This document shows positions 28,227-36,886 of a stretch of 64,000 nt of DNA, one piece after another. Made by a program: the position numbers and the translations under genes. The notes under the pieces are model-generated. The model searched no databases and had not been told where the DNA came from. It worked only from the letters and a program-made list of their open reading frames with translations. The stretch is from a virus, in IMG/VR virus record IMGVR_UViG_3300030333_002466, positions 1 through 64,000 of that record; one strand, 5' to 3'. Positions within the stretch are counted from its first letter, which is position 1; the number at the start of each line of letters is the position of its first letter.

Positions 28227-28460
28227 ATGATTGAAGGTGTAATCTTAAGACTTATTATTGCACTGGCTGCTTTGGTAATTGGTCTGATTGGTACATGGTT
28301 TGTTCTAAGAACATTCGATGCATCTAGTAAGATTGATTTCAAAAAAGCTTTTGATAGAATTGAAGGTGACGCTAAGGCAATGGCAGTCTACTATGGTCTG
28401 CGATTCATTGGTGTTGCATTTATGGTTGGCTTTGTTATTGGTAAAGCCGTGGGCTTCTAA
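28227..28460 (+). CDS. small membrane protein, holin candidate
   Basis: 77 residues with two hydrophobic segments (about 5-27 and 52-75) separated by a charged linker. Its location directly before the lytic enzyme and spanins makes it the best holin candidate in the window, but no family motif is recognised. Confidence 0.5.
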   Translation: MIEGVILRLIIALAALVIGLIGTWFVLRTFDASSKIDFKKAFDRIEGDAKAMAVYYGLRFIGVAFMVGFVIGKAVGF

Positions 28461-28471
28461 GGAGGCTCATC

Positions 28472-29059
28472 ATGAAAAGACCACTTAGAGAGGCACTACT
28501 ATTCTTGGTAGTGCTTCTTTTCCTTGTATTTGCACAGGATGCAAACGCAATATCTGATAGGTATGACAACTCATTTAGGAAGTGGTCTGCCTATTACCTT
28601 CCAGAAGTTCCTTGGTACTGGCTAAAAGCACAGTGCTGGCAGGAATCCCGCCTAAAACCTGAAGCCGTTTCTCCTGTTGGAGCTAAAGGTGTTTGTCAAT
28701 TCATGCCTCCAACTTGGAAGGATATGCAAACAAAACTTGGTTTTCAAGGTGACCCTTTTATCCCAGATTTAAACATTCAAGCTGCTGCTTCTTATATGAG
28801 TCAGTTGCGTGATGTATGGGATAGAAGACAACGAACAAACATTCAAGTGCATTCTCTTGCTCTTGCTTCCTATAATGCTGGTACAGGTAATATCCTTAAA
28901 GCACAGAAGGTAAGTGGTAACAAAAGACTTTGGTGTGAAATACAACCACATCTTGTTGAGGTTACTGGTAAGCACAGTAAAGAGACTACACATTACGTAG
29001 AGGTTATATGGGACTATGTTAAAGAGCTTATTCAACGTGGCAACTTCCCCACTTACTAA
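28472..29059 (+). CDS. lytic transglycosylase endolysin (SLT fold) with N-terminal export signal
   Basis: 195 residues. The N-terminal hydrophobic segment (residues 9-21) followed by QDANA looks like a cleavable or signal-arrest-release export signal. The SLT-type fold shows CWQESRLKP with catalytic Glu58, PVGAKGVCQFMPPTW, and LASYNAGTGNI. It cleaves murein glycan strands to 1,6-anhydro products. Export by Sec would make it less dependent on a holin. It overlaps the inner-membrane spanin gene by 44 nt. Confidence 0.85.
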   Translation: MKRPLREALLFLVVLLFLVFAQDANAISDRYDNSFRKWSAYYLPEVPWYWLKAQCWQESRLKPEAVSPVGAKGVCQFMPPTWKDMQTKLGFQGDPFIPDLNIQAAASYMSQLRDVWDRRQRTNIQVHSLALASYNAGTGNILKAQKVSGNKRLWCEIQPHLVEVTGKHSKETTHYVEVIWDYVKELIQRGNFPTY

Positions 29060-29462
29060 GTATATGGGAATTGCTATAATCGTATTGGTAGGTGCTTTGG
29101 GCGGTGCTATGTACCTTTCTTACAAATTCTATGGAGATAGAGCAGTAGCTGAAGCTGCAAATGAGCAACTAGAGGTTACTGTCGAAGAAGAAAGGAAGCA
29201 AACAGAAAAAGCTGTAGAAAGCATTGAACTGATCAATGAGGCTGTATCGAAGGTAAGGAAAGGTGAGAAAGAGATCGACAAGGCTGCTGAGAGGCTGAAG
29301 GAAGAACTTTCTAAGCCAACCCCTACCCAACCTACAGGAGAACAAGAAAATGAAACAGAGGCTACTACAGACCCTTGTGATGATTTCCTTTCTGATGATG
29401 ATATTAGGATGCTCCAGCAAGCGCACTGTCTTACAGACGGAGACGCAACTGATTGCTATTGA
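29016..29462 (+). CDS. inner-membrane spanin (Rz-like)
   Basis: 148 residues. One N-terminal membrane segment (YMGIAIIVLVGALGGAMYLS) is followed by a long charged coiled coil up to residue about 95 and a Pro/Thr linker. This is the i-spanin design. It starts inside the transglycosylase gene, and its 3' third encodes the o-spanin in another frame. Together they fuse inner and outer membranes in the last step of lysis. Confidence 0.8.
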   Translation: MLKSLFNVATSPLTKYMGIAIIVLVGALGGAMYLSYKFYGDRAVAEAANEQLEVTVEEERKQTEKAVESIELINEAVSKVRKGEKEIDKAAERLKEELSKPTPTQPTGEQENETEATTDPCDDFLSDDDIRMLQQAHCLTDGDATDCY

Positions 29463-29646
29463 GGAATCTTTGAGTCAACCCTGTGAGGTTGATGAGTTTC
29501 CAAATATATTCTATCAAACACAAAAAGAAAGAGTTGAAACTTTAAAGAAAGAGTACGTCAACGCTTTAGGTGTTATCGGAAAGTGTGAATTACAGCGCAA
29601 AGAATCCCTTAATTTAACTAATGAACTAAAACAATTATACGAGTAA
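29350..29646 (+). CDS. outer-membrane lipoprotein spanin (Rz1-like)
   Basis: 98 residues. A lipoprotein signal (LVMISFLMMILGCSS) has its lipobox cysteine at residue 21. The mature part is helical and charged. The first 113 nt lie inside the Rz-like gene in another frame, giving a partly embedded Rz/Rz1 pair. It is larger than lambda Rz1 and lacks its proline richness. Confidence 0.78.
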   Translation: MKQRLLQTLVMISFLMMILGCSSKRTVLQTETQLIAIEESLSQPCEVDEFPNIFYQTQKERVETLKKEYVNALGVIGKCELQRKESLNLTNELKQLYE

Positions 29647-29657
29647 TTGGAGGATTA

Positions 29658-30317
29658 ATGACCGACCAAAAGAAGTCATGGTTATCAAATGTGGTAACAT
29701 CGATCATTACTTCTTTAGCAGTTTTGGCCGGTGCTTGGTTCGCATTTCAGGGTGATACTAGTAACGCTAATGCGAGTAGACTAGAATCTGCCTTCAAGAG
29801 AATTGAATATCTTGAGACAGAAATGAGACAACAGCAAGCCAACTCAAATGCCAAGATTATTGAACTAACAAGTCAAGTGTTTAGGTTGCAGAGTCAACTA
29901 GATAAAGACTTGAACATAATCGATATGTTTGAGAGTTTCATGGATGGATTACCATTTGAGGCGTGGCTTAAAGAAGTTAAAATGGTTAATGGTTTACCAG
30001 AGTTTAAAATGTTGCTTATTAATAAGCGATATGAATTTGACTACGGTGTATCACGAAGTAGATATAGAGGCGCTACAGATCGGGAAATTTGGGGCAGAGA
30101 CGTTGCAAATTCCTTTAAGGAAAACGATCTGAGAGTCTTGGCAAGTAAGGCCAGTCTAGTCACCTATGAAACATATCCAGCTAAAGTTTCAAATGGATTT
30201 CAAACGACAGATGGTGAAGTGACTAAGATGGTTGTTAAAGTCTATCTAGAGTTGATAGATGGAAAGCAAATGATATTCGGTATGGCTATTGATATGCCCC
30301 CTGAATTAAAACAATAA
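29658..30317 (+). CDS. membrane-anchored coiled-coil protein, unknown function
   Basis: 219 residues. One membrane segment (VTSIITSLAVLAGAWFAF, residues about 13-30), then a coiled coil to about residue 95, then a folded C-terminal domain (residues about 100-219) that looks PAS-like in strand order, with no catalytic motif. It is the last gene of the late operon and lies before a bidirectional-looking terminator. Not recognised; possibly a lysis regulator or superinfection factor, from position only. Confidence 0.5.
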   Translation: MTDQKKSWLSNVVTSIITSLAVLAGAWFAFQGDTSNANASRLESAFKRIEYLETEMRQQQANSNAKIIELTSQVFRLQSQLDKDLNIIDMFESFMDGLPFEAWLKEVKMVNGLPEFKMLLINKRYEFDYGVSRSRYRGATDREIWGRDVANSFKENDLRVLASKASLVTYETYPAKVSNGFQTTDGEVTKMVVKVYLELIDGKQMIFGMAIDMPPELKQ

Positions 30318-30344
30318 GAAACATTCCTCACACGCATAATTAAA

Positions 30345-30379
30345 CCCCGAAACCTGTAACAAGGTCTCGGGGCTTTTTT
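30345..30379 (+). terminator. terminator ending the late (rightward) operon
   Basis: A GC-rich stem (30345-30350 with 30367-30372, continued at 30352-30355 with 30362-30365) and a run of six T (30374-30379). It lies between convergent operons; read on the other strand the stem is followed by TTT only. Confidence 0.87.
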
Positions 30380-30382
30380 GTG

Positions 30383-30601
30383 TCACTTCAAATGTAAATA
30401 GAGGTCTTCATATCCACCGATATGCTTACCTTCAGAATCAAAAACCTGTGGGACTGTCCTTAGTCCTAGTTTCTTGATATTCTCAAACATTTCAGGGTGA
30501 TCGTCTAGACTGACGTAACTATACTCAATCTTCTTACGATCTAGCAAGTCTTTTGCTTTAACACAACTAGGGCATTGCTCAATTCCAAATACAGTATACA
30601 T
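30383..30601 (-). CDS. glutaredoxin
   Basis: 72 residues with the active site CPSC at about residues 10-13, and the TVPQVF cis-proline motif and GGYEDL, typical of small phage glutaredoxins/NrdH. It provides electrons to the ribonucleotide reductase encoded just upstream in the same operon, whose tail carries a CxxC. An in-frame ATG lies 81 nt upstream, inside the reductase gene, but AAGGAG is correctly placed for the ATG at 30601. Confidence 0.85.
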   Translation of the reverse strand: MYTVFGIEQCPSCVKAKDLLDRKKIEYSYVSLDDHPEMFENIKKLGLRTVPQVFDSEGKHIGGYEDLYLHLK

Positions 30602-30611
30602 AGATTTCTCC

Positions 30612-32291
30612 TTATTGGCAAGCAGCACATTCACCTTTTGAAGCCTGAATACCAGCCTTAGAGTATACGTAATACAATCCAAGAATGTCAGGGTTCAAGA
30701 AAGCTTCTTTGTGAACTTGACTAATGTAGTCTTCATCTTCGCCTGCTGCAAAGAATAGGTTTAGTGATTGCCATTGATCAAGGTGTTTACCTCTAGCAGC
30801 AGCAAGTCGAATAACATCAAATTGATTGATTTCAAAAGCTGTCTTAAAGACTTCCTTTTCCTCATCTGTCAGCCAATCTACGTGCTGAACACTTCCCATG
30901 TTATCACGAATGTCCTCAACATTTGCTCTGTTGAAAACTCCACGCTCTTTCATCAATTCTAACAGCACGGGGTTAACTCTGTCAATCTCACCTGCTGGTG
31001 TTCTTTGAGTGTATACCATAGCTGTATCAGGATTGATACCTTCAGACACACCACCCATAATCAAAGCAGTGGATTTTGTAGGAGCTACAGCAAGCAAGTG
31101 TGTGTTTGCTCTATTGTATCCCTTACACCAATCAGGTTCACCCCACTGTTCTGCAAGCCACTTAGTAGCTCTTTCAGCTTCACTGCGAATGTTCTTGAAG
31201 ATGGTGTTGTTAAGCATGTGTGCTTCCAAACCACCGAAAGGCAAACGCTTCTTCTGAAATAATGTGTGTAGACCACAAACACCAAGACCAAGTGCACGAC
31301 CTTTCTTAGTAGCAGCAATAGCTTTCTCAAGACCCGGAATGTTCTTACCTCTTTCAAGGAATTCCTGAACAACACAGTCAAGGAATACGATTGCTTGGAA
31401 TACAGCATCAGTATCTTTCCAATCATCATAGAACATTAGGTTCATAGATGCAAGTACACAAGTGTAAGTATAGTCAGGGCCTGAGTGTAGGATGATTTCA
31501 TTACACAGTTGTGGAGCCTTAATATCAAGTCCATGATCAACATACCACTGAGGGCGCTTCAGGTTAGCTTTGTCAGGGAAAAAGAAGTAACCCTTACCAG
31601 TCACCATCTTTGTTCTCATAGCTGTCTGGTAGCGATCTAGGGCGTCCCTATCTCCATCTAGGATTCGATCTATAAAATCAGCAGAAACATTCCAACCAAT
31701 ATTGTTACCATCAGGTTCCGTTTCAAGATATTTAGCAACCTCGTAAAAATCCCCATGATCAATAGGTAGATAACCAGCCCAACTTCCCCTACGCGCCGTG
31801 CCTTGGGCGACATATTCCATATCCTTTTGGAACAAACTGAGAACAGGGAGAACTCCACTTGTCTTGCCGCCGACACTAATATCGCTGCCCCTAGCACGAA
31901 TATCACCAAGGTATCCAGCAGTACCGAAACCCATCTTCGTGAGCATCGATGTTTCGTGTCTTGCTTTATAGATTTCATCAATACTATCCCCCACATAACT
32001 TCCAGCACAACTTACAGGAAGACCTCTATTTGTTCCGGTATTCGCCAGAACGGGAGTTGACGGTGACAGCCAACCTTTCCACATAAGATCAAAGAATATC
32101 TCTTTCCACTTAAGGGGGTCTGGTGTGTGTGCTGATAATGTTCCAGCGATTCTCATGTACTGTTCTTTGGGGTTATCTGCTTGATACAGGTACTTCTCTT
32201 TAAATAGCTGGTAGCCACCTGTAGACCACCAAGCGGGAGCTAACCCTTGTTCTTGTAATTTCTTTCGTTCTTCGGATAGTTTATCGTACAT
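30612..32291 (-). CDS. nrdA: ribonucleotide reductase large (alpha) subunit, class I, without ATP cone
   Basis: 559 residues, much shorter than E. coli NrdA (about 760), because the N-terminal activity (ATP-cone) domain is absent, so dATP feedback at that site is not expected. The radical core is complete: C95 (PVSCAG), C263 and E265 (QLCNEI), C278 (YTCVLASMNL), and a C-terminal CAAC for re-reduction. The residue before LCxE is Gln where most enzymes have Asn. Product: dNDPs for phage DNA. It overlaps nrdB by one base. Confidence 0.9.
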   Translation of the reverse strand: MYDKLSEERKKLQEQGLAPAWWSTGGYQLFKEKYLYQADNPKEQYMRIAGTLSAHTPDPLKWKEIFFDLMWKGWLSPSTPVLANTGTNRGLPVSCAGSYVGDSIDEIYKARHETSMLTKMGFGTAGYLGDIRARGSDISVGGKTSGVLPVLSLFQKDMEYVAQGTARRGSWAGYLPIDHGDFYEVAKYLETEPDGNNIGWNVSADFIDRILDGDRDALDRYQTAMRTKMVTGKGYFFFPDKANLKRPQWYVDHGLDIKAPQLCNEIILHSGPDYTYTCVLASMNLMFYDDWKDTDAVFQAIVFLDCVVQEFLERGKNIPGLEKAIAATKKGRALGLGVCGLHTLFQKKRLPFGGLEAHMLNNTIFKNIRSEAERATKWLAEQWGEPDWCKGYNRANTHLLAVAPTKSTALIMGGVSEGINPDTAMVYTQRTPAGEIDRVNPVLLELMKERGVFNRANVEDIRDNMGSVQHVDWLTDEEKEVFKTAFEINQFDVIRLAAARGKHLDQWQSLNLFFAAGEDEDYISQVHKEAFLNPDILGLYYVYSKAGIQASKGECAACQ

Positions 32292-33274
32292 TAGAATCTA
32301 AACCCTTCTTTATTCCAGTTTCTTACATATTGATTACCTTGCGATGAAAAGAAGTCTTGCATCTGATAGCCGTTAATACCTTTGTAAAAGTAATCGGCAA
32401 TTGGGTTATATTCAACTTTATAGAGTTTCTCATAACCTAAATTCTCAAGACAGTAGTTAATACGACTCTGAGCAAAATGCTCTAACTGAATCTCAGTTAT
32501 TCCGTCGATCTTTCCTTTTTCAAAGATTTTTCGGATGATAACTCTTTCATGATCAAGTACTGTATTCGCCGCCTCGATAATGTCCTGTTTAAGACTTTCT
32601 TCTTCTTTCTCACTTAGTTCACCAGCCTCTTTCATTTCTTTCTTCAAGGTTCTAAACAACCATGCAGCAGCTTCTGCATGAAGGTTCTCGTCTCTTGCTG
32701 AGAAGTTAATACCGCTAACCACATTCAACAGTTTGTTCTTACCTAAACTTTGGAAATGCTTTAGGAAAGCAAATGAAGAATATAGAATAGCCCCTTCTCC
32801 GAATGTGAAAGCACCCAAAGATCGCAAATCATCTTTTCCGTGTAGAGTGTTTTCAAGAAAGTCAATTCTCGCTTTAAGCTCGGGATCATCTAAGTAGCTC
32901 CTGTAAAATTCATCGTTGGCAAGACCGAGTTCTTCATTAATCTTGGCATAGAACTTGGCATGTACCTGAAGTTCCATAGCACCAAACAGTGCTGCCATTG
33001 GTTGAATATCGGCTGGTCGTGGGAACTTTTTAAACACAAAGTTCAACCAGAATTCATCACCGATAATCTGCTCGTATAGTGTAAAAAGTTTTAGTGTTGT
33101 GATTACGCCATGCCTTTCAGATTCAGACATATTGACAAGAATATCTTGCTTGTCTTTATGTACTTTCACTTCATCATGGGGCCAAAAATGTTGAGCCTGC
33201 TTATCGGCAAACTCAACAGCTTCTGGATAATCAACGGTAAATTCATTTTTTGGTGTTCTAATTTGAACCGCCAT
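32291..33274 (-). CDS. nrdB: ribonucleotide reductase small (beta) subunit
   Basis: 327 residues, ferritin-like fold that holds the radical-generating metal pair. Candidate ligands are E160 (FTFGEG) and E196/H199 (DENLH), with the tyrosyl radical at Y109 in VHAKFY. In the helix B motif, E101 and H105 are spaced ExxxH rather than ExxH as in E. coli. The C-terminal tail ends in NKEGFRF, which would dock to NrdA. It lies directly upstream of nrdA in the operon. Confidence 0.88.
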   Translation of the reverse strand: MAVQIRTPKNEFTVDYPEAVEFADKQAQHFWPHDEVKVHKDKQDILVNMSESERHGVITTLKLFTLYEQIIGDEFWLNFVFKKFPRPADIQPMAALFGAMELQVHAKFYAKINEELGLANDEFYRSYLDDPELKARIDFLENTLHGKDDLRSLGAFTFGEGAILYSSFAFLKHFQSLGKNKLLNVVSGINFSARDENLHAEAAAWLFRTLKKEMKEAGELSEKEEESLKQDIIEAANTVLDHERVIIRKIFEKGKIDGITEIQLEHFAQSRINYCLENLGYEKLYKVEYNPIADYFYKGINGYQMQDFFSSQGNQYVRNWNKEGFRF

Positions 33275-33277
33275 TTA

Positions 33278-33634
33278 TTATTCTCCGTCAAATGATTGTT
33301 TTATTTTCTCAAAATAGTCAGACTCAGAGCGTCTGCTCATACGTCTCAAATCTTCTTTCATGAAGATGTCTTCTGTTGAGTAAAGGTAGGCACCAATTGA
33401 AGCTGCGCCTGATCGTCTCCATTCAAAGTCAGTCCTTTCACTGCCCTCTACTCTGTAAGTATCAACCACTTGATTTCGTAGATTTCTATGATTACATTTG
33501 ACAACCTCATAAGGTCGTGTTATGTCCATGCCATTTGTAAATAGAATCTTGGCAAATTGTGTTGGCTCTGGTTGTGGGTCAACCCAATCATCAAGTAGTT
33601 GCAAATCTGAAAAACTTAGGTAAAAGAAGTTCAT
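33278..33634 (-). CDS. conserved hypothetical protein in the nucleotide-metabolism operon
   Basis: 118 residues. Not recognised. The chosen ATG (33634) overlaps the stop of the upstream gene as ATGA and has GGAG upstream; a TTG at 33676 would add 14 residues. It is acidic with an Arg/Ser-rich end (LRRMSRRSESDYF), and stops 3 nt before nrdB. Confidence 0.55.
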   Translation of the reverse strand: MNFFYLSFSDLQLLDDWVDPQPEPTQFAKILFTNGMDITRPYEVVKCNHRNLRNQVVDTYRVEGSERTDFEWRRSGAASIGAYLYSTEDIFMKEDLRRMSRRSESDYFEKIKQSFDGE

Positions 33635-33858
33635 ATAGTTTGTTTCTCCGTAATCCTGTTGAAAAATCTTCTCCAAATATACCCACGAACAATAGAAATC
33701 ATAGTGAAAATGATTGTTATTTCCATGTTCTGCATAAACGTGGTATCCAATTCATATATTGGAGCGATTAAAAAAGTCCAGACCAGCAGCGATAGCAACC
33801 AGCCTGAACCTACATTCAATACTTGCTCAATTATAGAGTGAGTTTTACTCTGGCTCAT
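33631..33858 (-). CDS. small membrane protein, DUF7220-like
   Basis: 75 residues with two membrane segments. MSQSKTHSIIEQVLNVGSGW and IIFTMISIVRGYIWRRFFNR follow a pattern (QSxxxSxIE...N, then FTxxSxxRxYxxRRxFN) common in small phage membrane proteins of the DUF7220 type. Function unknown. The ATG at 33858 lies within the end of thyX; an earlier ATG would add seven residues. Confidence 0.6.
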   Translation of the reverse strand: MSQSKTHSIIEQVLNVGSGWLLSLLVWTFLIAPIYELDTTFMQNMEITIIFTMISIVRGYIWRRFFNRITEKQTI

Positions 33859-34858
33859 AATCCCAACACGCATTTTCATCTATGAGTTGACGATGTTGAA
33901 TCCAACCAAAGAAGTTACCAGAATAATAACCCAATCTATTATTATAACCTGTCACTCCCTCTGTGTCAAGATCAGTTTCATCATCCATTGGACGAGCCTG
34001 ATGTTCAAACGGAGACGCATGTACAGGCTTGCTGTTTACAAGCATATCGTAAATCTTCAAGGCTTTGTCAACACTATTATCTGTAAGTCGATAACTTACT
34101 TGAGCGCAACAGGATGCAGAGACCTTAATAGCATCTTCTTCAGACAACCTTTGCTCATATTGCTGTCCATCGGGGTCTGAGTTATAGATGAAGTAGTAAG
34201 ATTCATCAGAATCTTTGTAGAACTCTACATAAGGTAGGTGCCACTCGTCAACCCACAATCCATTAGGGCTTGATTGCTCCCTAGCTTCCCACATACAACG
34301 AGCAAGTTCTTTAATCTCAGGTTGAGCATCTTTATGATTACGCAACCAGAAGAAGTTATCATACTCTGTAGCTGTACAAACTACTTTAATGAACTGGAAT
34401 GGCTCTAGTAGTCTATTTACAATTTGTTTATGATAACCTGCTTCGTGGAAAGCTTCAGCGGTATAGACAGCATCTCCCATCGCCCTACGCCAAGCTTCAG
34501 CACGATCAACTTCATCATTAATTAATTGGAATAGACCTGAATCTGAAGGCTCATCAAACTCTTGGAGTGCTTCCAGAGAAATTGGCTCAACACACTCTGC
34601 TTCAGCCTGCATACCCCTCTGGTTAGCTCCCCAATGGATAGGCATAGCAGTATTGATCTTAATATGTTCAATCATCTTTGGAACTGGAATAGCTCGGCTA
34701 CTGGCAGCATTGCGACTGAACAATCTGTGAGTCATGAACTCACTATGTATGAACCGAGGATACTCAAGCTCATACGTGGTAATTCTTTTACCTGAAGGAG
34801 ATACACTATCTGCAACGATAGTAGCTGAAATACCACCCTTACCTTCAACTTTAACCAT
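33845..34858 (-). CDS. thyX: flavin-dependent thymidylate synthase
   Basis: 337 residues. The ThyX signature is present in variant form as THRLFSRNAASSRAIP (residues about 43-58; canonical RHRxxSxNxxSxR). Other family phrases are SPFEHQARP and NFFGWIQHRQ. It makes dTMP from dUMP using FAD and methylene-tetrahydrofolate. It is longer than the usual 220-250 residues, with extra sequence in the middle. It is co-transcribed with dNMP kinase and RNR. Confidence 0.88.
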   Translation of the reverse strand: MVKVEGKGGISATIVADSVSPSGKRITTYELEYPRFIHSEFMTHRLFSRNAASSRAIPVPKMIEHIKINTAMPIHWGANQRGMQAEAECVEPISLEALQEFDEPSDSGLFQLINDEVDRAEAWRRAMGDAVYTAEAFHEAGYHKQIVNRLLEPFQFIKVVCTATEYDNFFWLRNHKDAQPEIKELARCMWEAREQSSPNGLWVDEWHLPYVEFYKDSDESYYFIYNSDPDGQQYEQRLSEEDAIKVSASCCAQVSYRLTDNSVDKALKIYDMLVNSKPVHASPFEHQARPMDDETDLDTEGVTGYNNRLGYYSGNFFGWIQHRQLIDENACWDYEPE

Positions 34859-35438
34859 ATTTTATAATCTCCTGTGTAATTAGTCTTGCAAAGTTCTCTG
34901 GGATAATGTCTTCATTCTTCGTCCTCATTTTGATTGTATGTGCTTCCCTCACTTTTATGAAGTTCCTACTATCCCCTGAAAAGTCATTAGAGCCTTGCCC
35001 AGAAAACTGTACTATATAGATATTCTTACCACCAAATTCTGAAATAAGTGGTAATACTTCTTCAACAAAACCTGAGTCAGTGAACACAACACCACGTTCA
35101 AAGTCTTTTAAAGAGATAGACTTAGCCGACTTCTGTCCAAAGAAACGCTTACCAAAATGGGGTTTAGCAATTTCTTCACTAATGTAAATCAAAAACTCCC
35201 TTGGAGACATACCTCTGAACTGCGGCATCTTACTTTCCTTGTACTCACGATCTGTACAGAAGTGAATAAATTCTTCGTAACTTCTGCAATCAGAGAATGG
35301 ATACGCGCATTCGTAAAGGGCCGTTTTAAAGGCCCTCAACTCACACTGATACAGGTTTTTTAAGCAACGTCCGATGGTATCCTTACCAGCACCTTTTGGA
35401 GCATTGAGTAGTATGATTTTATTGCTCAGTGGGTTCAT
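34851..35438 (-). CDS. deoxynucleoside monophosphate kinase
   Basis: 195 residues. The P-loop APKGAGKDTIG lies at residues about 13-23, and MSPREFLIYISEEIAKPHFG resembles phage dNMP kinases of the T4 gp1 type. It supplies dNDPs together with ThyX. The ATG at 35438 inside the MazG-like gene is preferred; a longer start adds 22 hydrophobic residues that family members lack. Confidence 0.78.
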   Translation of the reverse strand: MNPLSNKIILLNAPKGAGKDTIGRCLKNLYQCELRAFKTALYECAYPFSDCRSYEEFIHFCTDREYKESKMPQFRGMSPREFLIYISEEIAKPHFGKRFFGQKSAKSISLKDFERGVVFTDSGFVEEVLPLISEFGGKNIYIVQFSGQGSNDFSGDSRNFIKVREAHTIKMRTKNEDIIPENFARLITQEIIKYG

Positions 35439-35943
35439 TTTCTTTAATTTTCTCCCAATTAGATTCAATATTCTCAACAAGATCGCTAAGAACAACACCA
35501 ACAAAATCGTGTGGTTTCAATAGCTTACCAGATTCCTTGTTGATAACACCATAATACTCTGTACCATCTTGCATTGTTACGAGACGAACGAAGGTCTCGA
35601 TACCTTGCTCTTTGTAATACTCCAAAGTCTCGTTAGCATGTTCTGGGTCTCGATGGAATTTTGTGAGGTTATTGTCACAAACCCTTTCCAATGCCTCTGG
35701 TGTTTGATATCCAGAGAGAATCAATTTTTGGTAGAGACCGATAGCTGTTACCATGATATCTGCTACACCATCAAGGAGTTCTTGAGGGTCTTCGTCAATA
35801 GCTGCGTCCAAAGTCTCTTTGGTTTCTTCTAGAACCAGTTCAGTTTGACTGCGAATCTGCTCCCAGAATTCTTTAGTATTAGGCTCAACCGGCTGGTGAC
35901 CGATCAAGGTATTCATCAAATAGATTTTATCGTATGCCGACAT
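35419..35943 (-). CDS. MazG-like nucleotide pyrophosphohydrolase
   Basis: 174 residues. The helical metal-binding pattern EETKETLDAAIDEDPQEL then DGVADIMVT (E-E-x-x-E ... D-x-x-D) is that of all-alpha MazG/dUTPase-like NTP pyrophosphatases. It may hydrolyse dUTP or lower alarmone levels. It overlaps the dNMP kinase gene by 20 nt. Confidence 0.75.
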   Translation of the reverse strand: MSAYDKIYLMNTLIGHQPVEPNTKEFWEQIRSQTELVLEETKETLDAAIDEDPQELLDGVADIMVTAIGLYQKLILSGYQTPEALERVCDNNLTKFHRDPEHANETLEYYKEQGIETFVRLVTMQDGTEYYGVINKESGKLLKPHDFVGVVLSDLVENIESNWEKIKENEPTEQ

Positions 35944-35946
35944 TAA

Positions 35947-36885
35947 TTAACCTCCTGCTACGTTCATTAGAGTGTTTTCCATTTCTTCTTTTGTCTTCAA
36001 GTTTACACGACCACGGTTCCAGTGTCCACATTCTTTACACTGATAAGCGTCAAAAGTTGACAGGTTCGTGCTGACTGTTCCGTTCTTAACCAAGTCAGTT
36101 GAAGCGCACACTGTACAGGACTTCTGACCTGTCTGTACGTACTGTGCTACGTTTACATGTGTAGAGTACCACGGAGCCACTTTCTTGTAAAGTTTTTCAA
36201 GCAAAACAACATCGTACACATTATAGTCAAGCATTTCCTCGAAGGCTGATTCATCACCATTCATGCAACGTGACCAAAGGCTAAACCCACCAGTCTGTAC
36301 CTTATTACCAATACCAAGATACTCACACACACTATCAAGCCTGTTTGAAGGGAATCTGAAGCGTTGCTTTAGAATCTTCAAAGTGTCAACTGTCTTATAC
36401 GGCTTAGGTGGTTTGAAGCCATGATAGAGCATACGAGCATTCAACGTAGGCATATCAAAACGATCACCATTATGAGCAATGATAATATCAGCTTCGTTGA
36501 TCATATCATAGATAGATGCAATCAATGGTTGATCATCTTCATTTTCCATATTCTCAGGGTAGTAATGCAGCGAGTCAGATGCAACTGTATCATCGCCAAG
36601 CCACTTAGCAGCCCAAGTGAGAACGTAACCTTCTTGAGCTACCTGATTCTGACCAACATTCTGCTTAAACCTTCCCCAAACCCATGCAAGTGTTGGTGCT
36701 GTTTCAATGTCAAGTACAAGAATCTTTGCTTTAGGTTTTTCCTGTTTGGTTGGTTCACTACCAAAAGCTTTCTTCCAATCCCAAGCAGTAGACTTAGGGA
36801 TACCTGTGATCTTCTCAACTGCTCTGTAGGAATAACCATCAGCAAGCATTCCTAATACTCTTTCTTGAATTTCTGTCATTTCCAT
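35947..36885 (-). CDS. HTH - 3'-5' exonuclease - zinc ribbon fusion protein
   Basis: 312 residues in three parts. Residues about 5-40 are a helix-turn-helix (EIQERVLGMLADGYSYRAVE, KSTAWDWKK). Residues about 52-235 are a DEDD exonuclease: DIET at 59-62, IIAHNGDRFDMPTLNARM, and a late DYNVYDVVLLEKLY. The C-terminus has CxxC and CxxC pairs (SCTVCAS, QCKECGHW), a zinc ribbon. It lies among replication genes and is probably a DNA repair or host-DNA degradation nuclease. Confidence 0.75.
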   Translation of the reverse strand: MEMTEIQERVLGMLADGYSYRAVEKITGIPKSTAWDWKKAFGSEPTKQEKPKAKILVLDIETAPTLAWVWGRFKQNVGQNQVAQEGYVLTWAAKWLGDDTVASDSLHYYPENMENEDDQPLIASIYDMINEADIIIAHNGDRFDMPTLNARMLYHGFKPPKPYKTVDTLKILKQRFRFPSNRLDSVCEYLGIGNKVQTGGFSLWSRCMNGDESAFEEMLDYNVYDVVLLEKLYKKVAPWYSTHVNVAQYVQTGQKSCTVCASTDLVKNGTVSTNLSTFDAYQCKECGHWNRGRVNLKTKEEMENTLMNVAGG

Positions 36886-36886
36886 T

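Noticed and set aside
30612-32291. NrdA as a truncated pseudogene
   Set aside because: All catalytic cysteines, the radical-transfer region and the CxxC tail are intact; only the N-terminal ATP-cone is missing, as in other natural enzymes.
33635-33676. TTG start adding 14 residues to the hypothetical gene before nrdB
   Set aside because: The ATG at 33634 makes a tight ATGA overlap with the upstream stop and has a GGAG site, which fits the coupling pattern of this operon.
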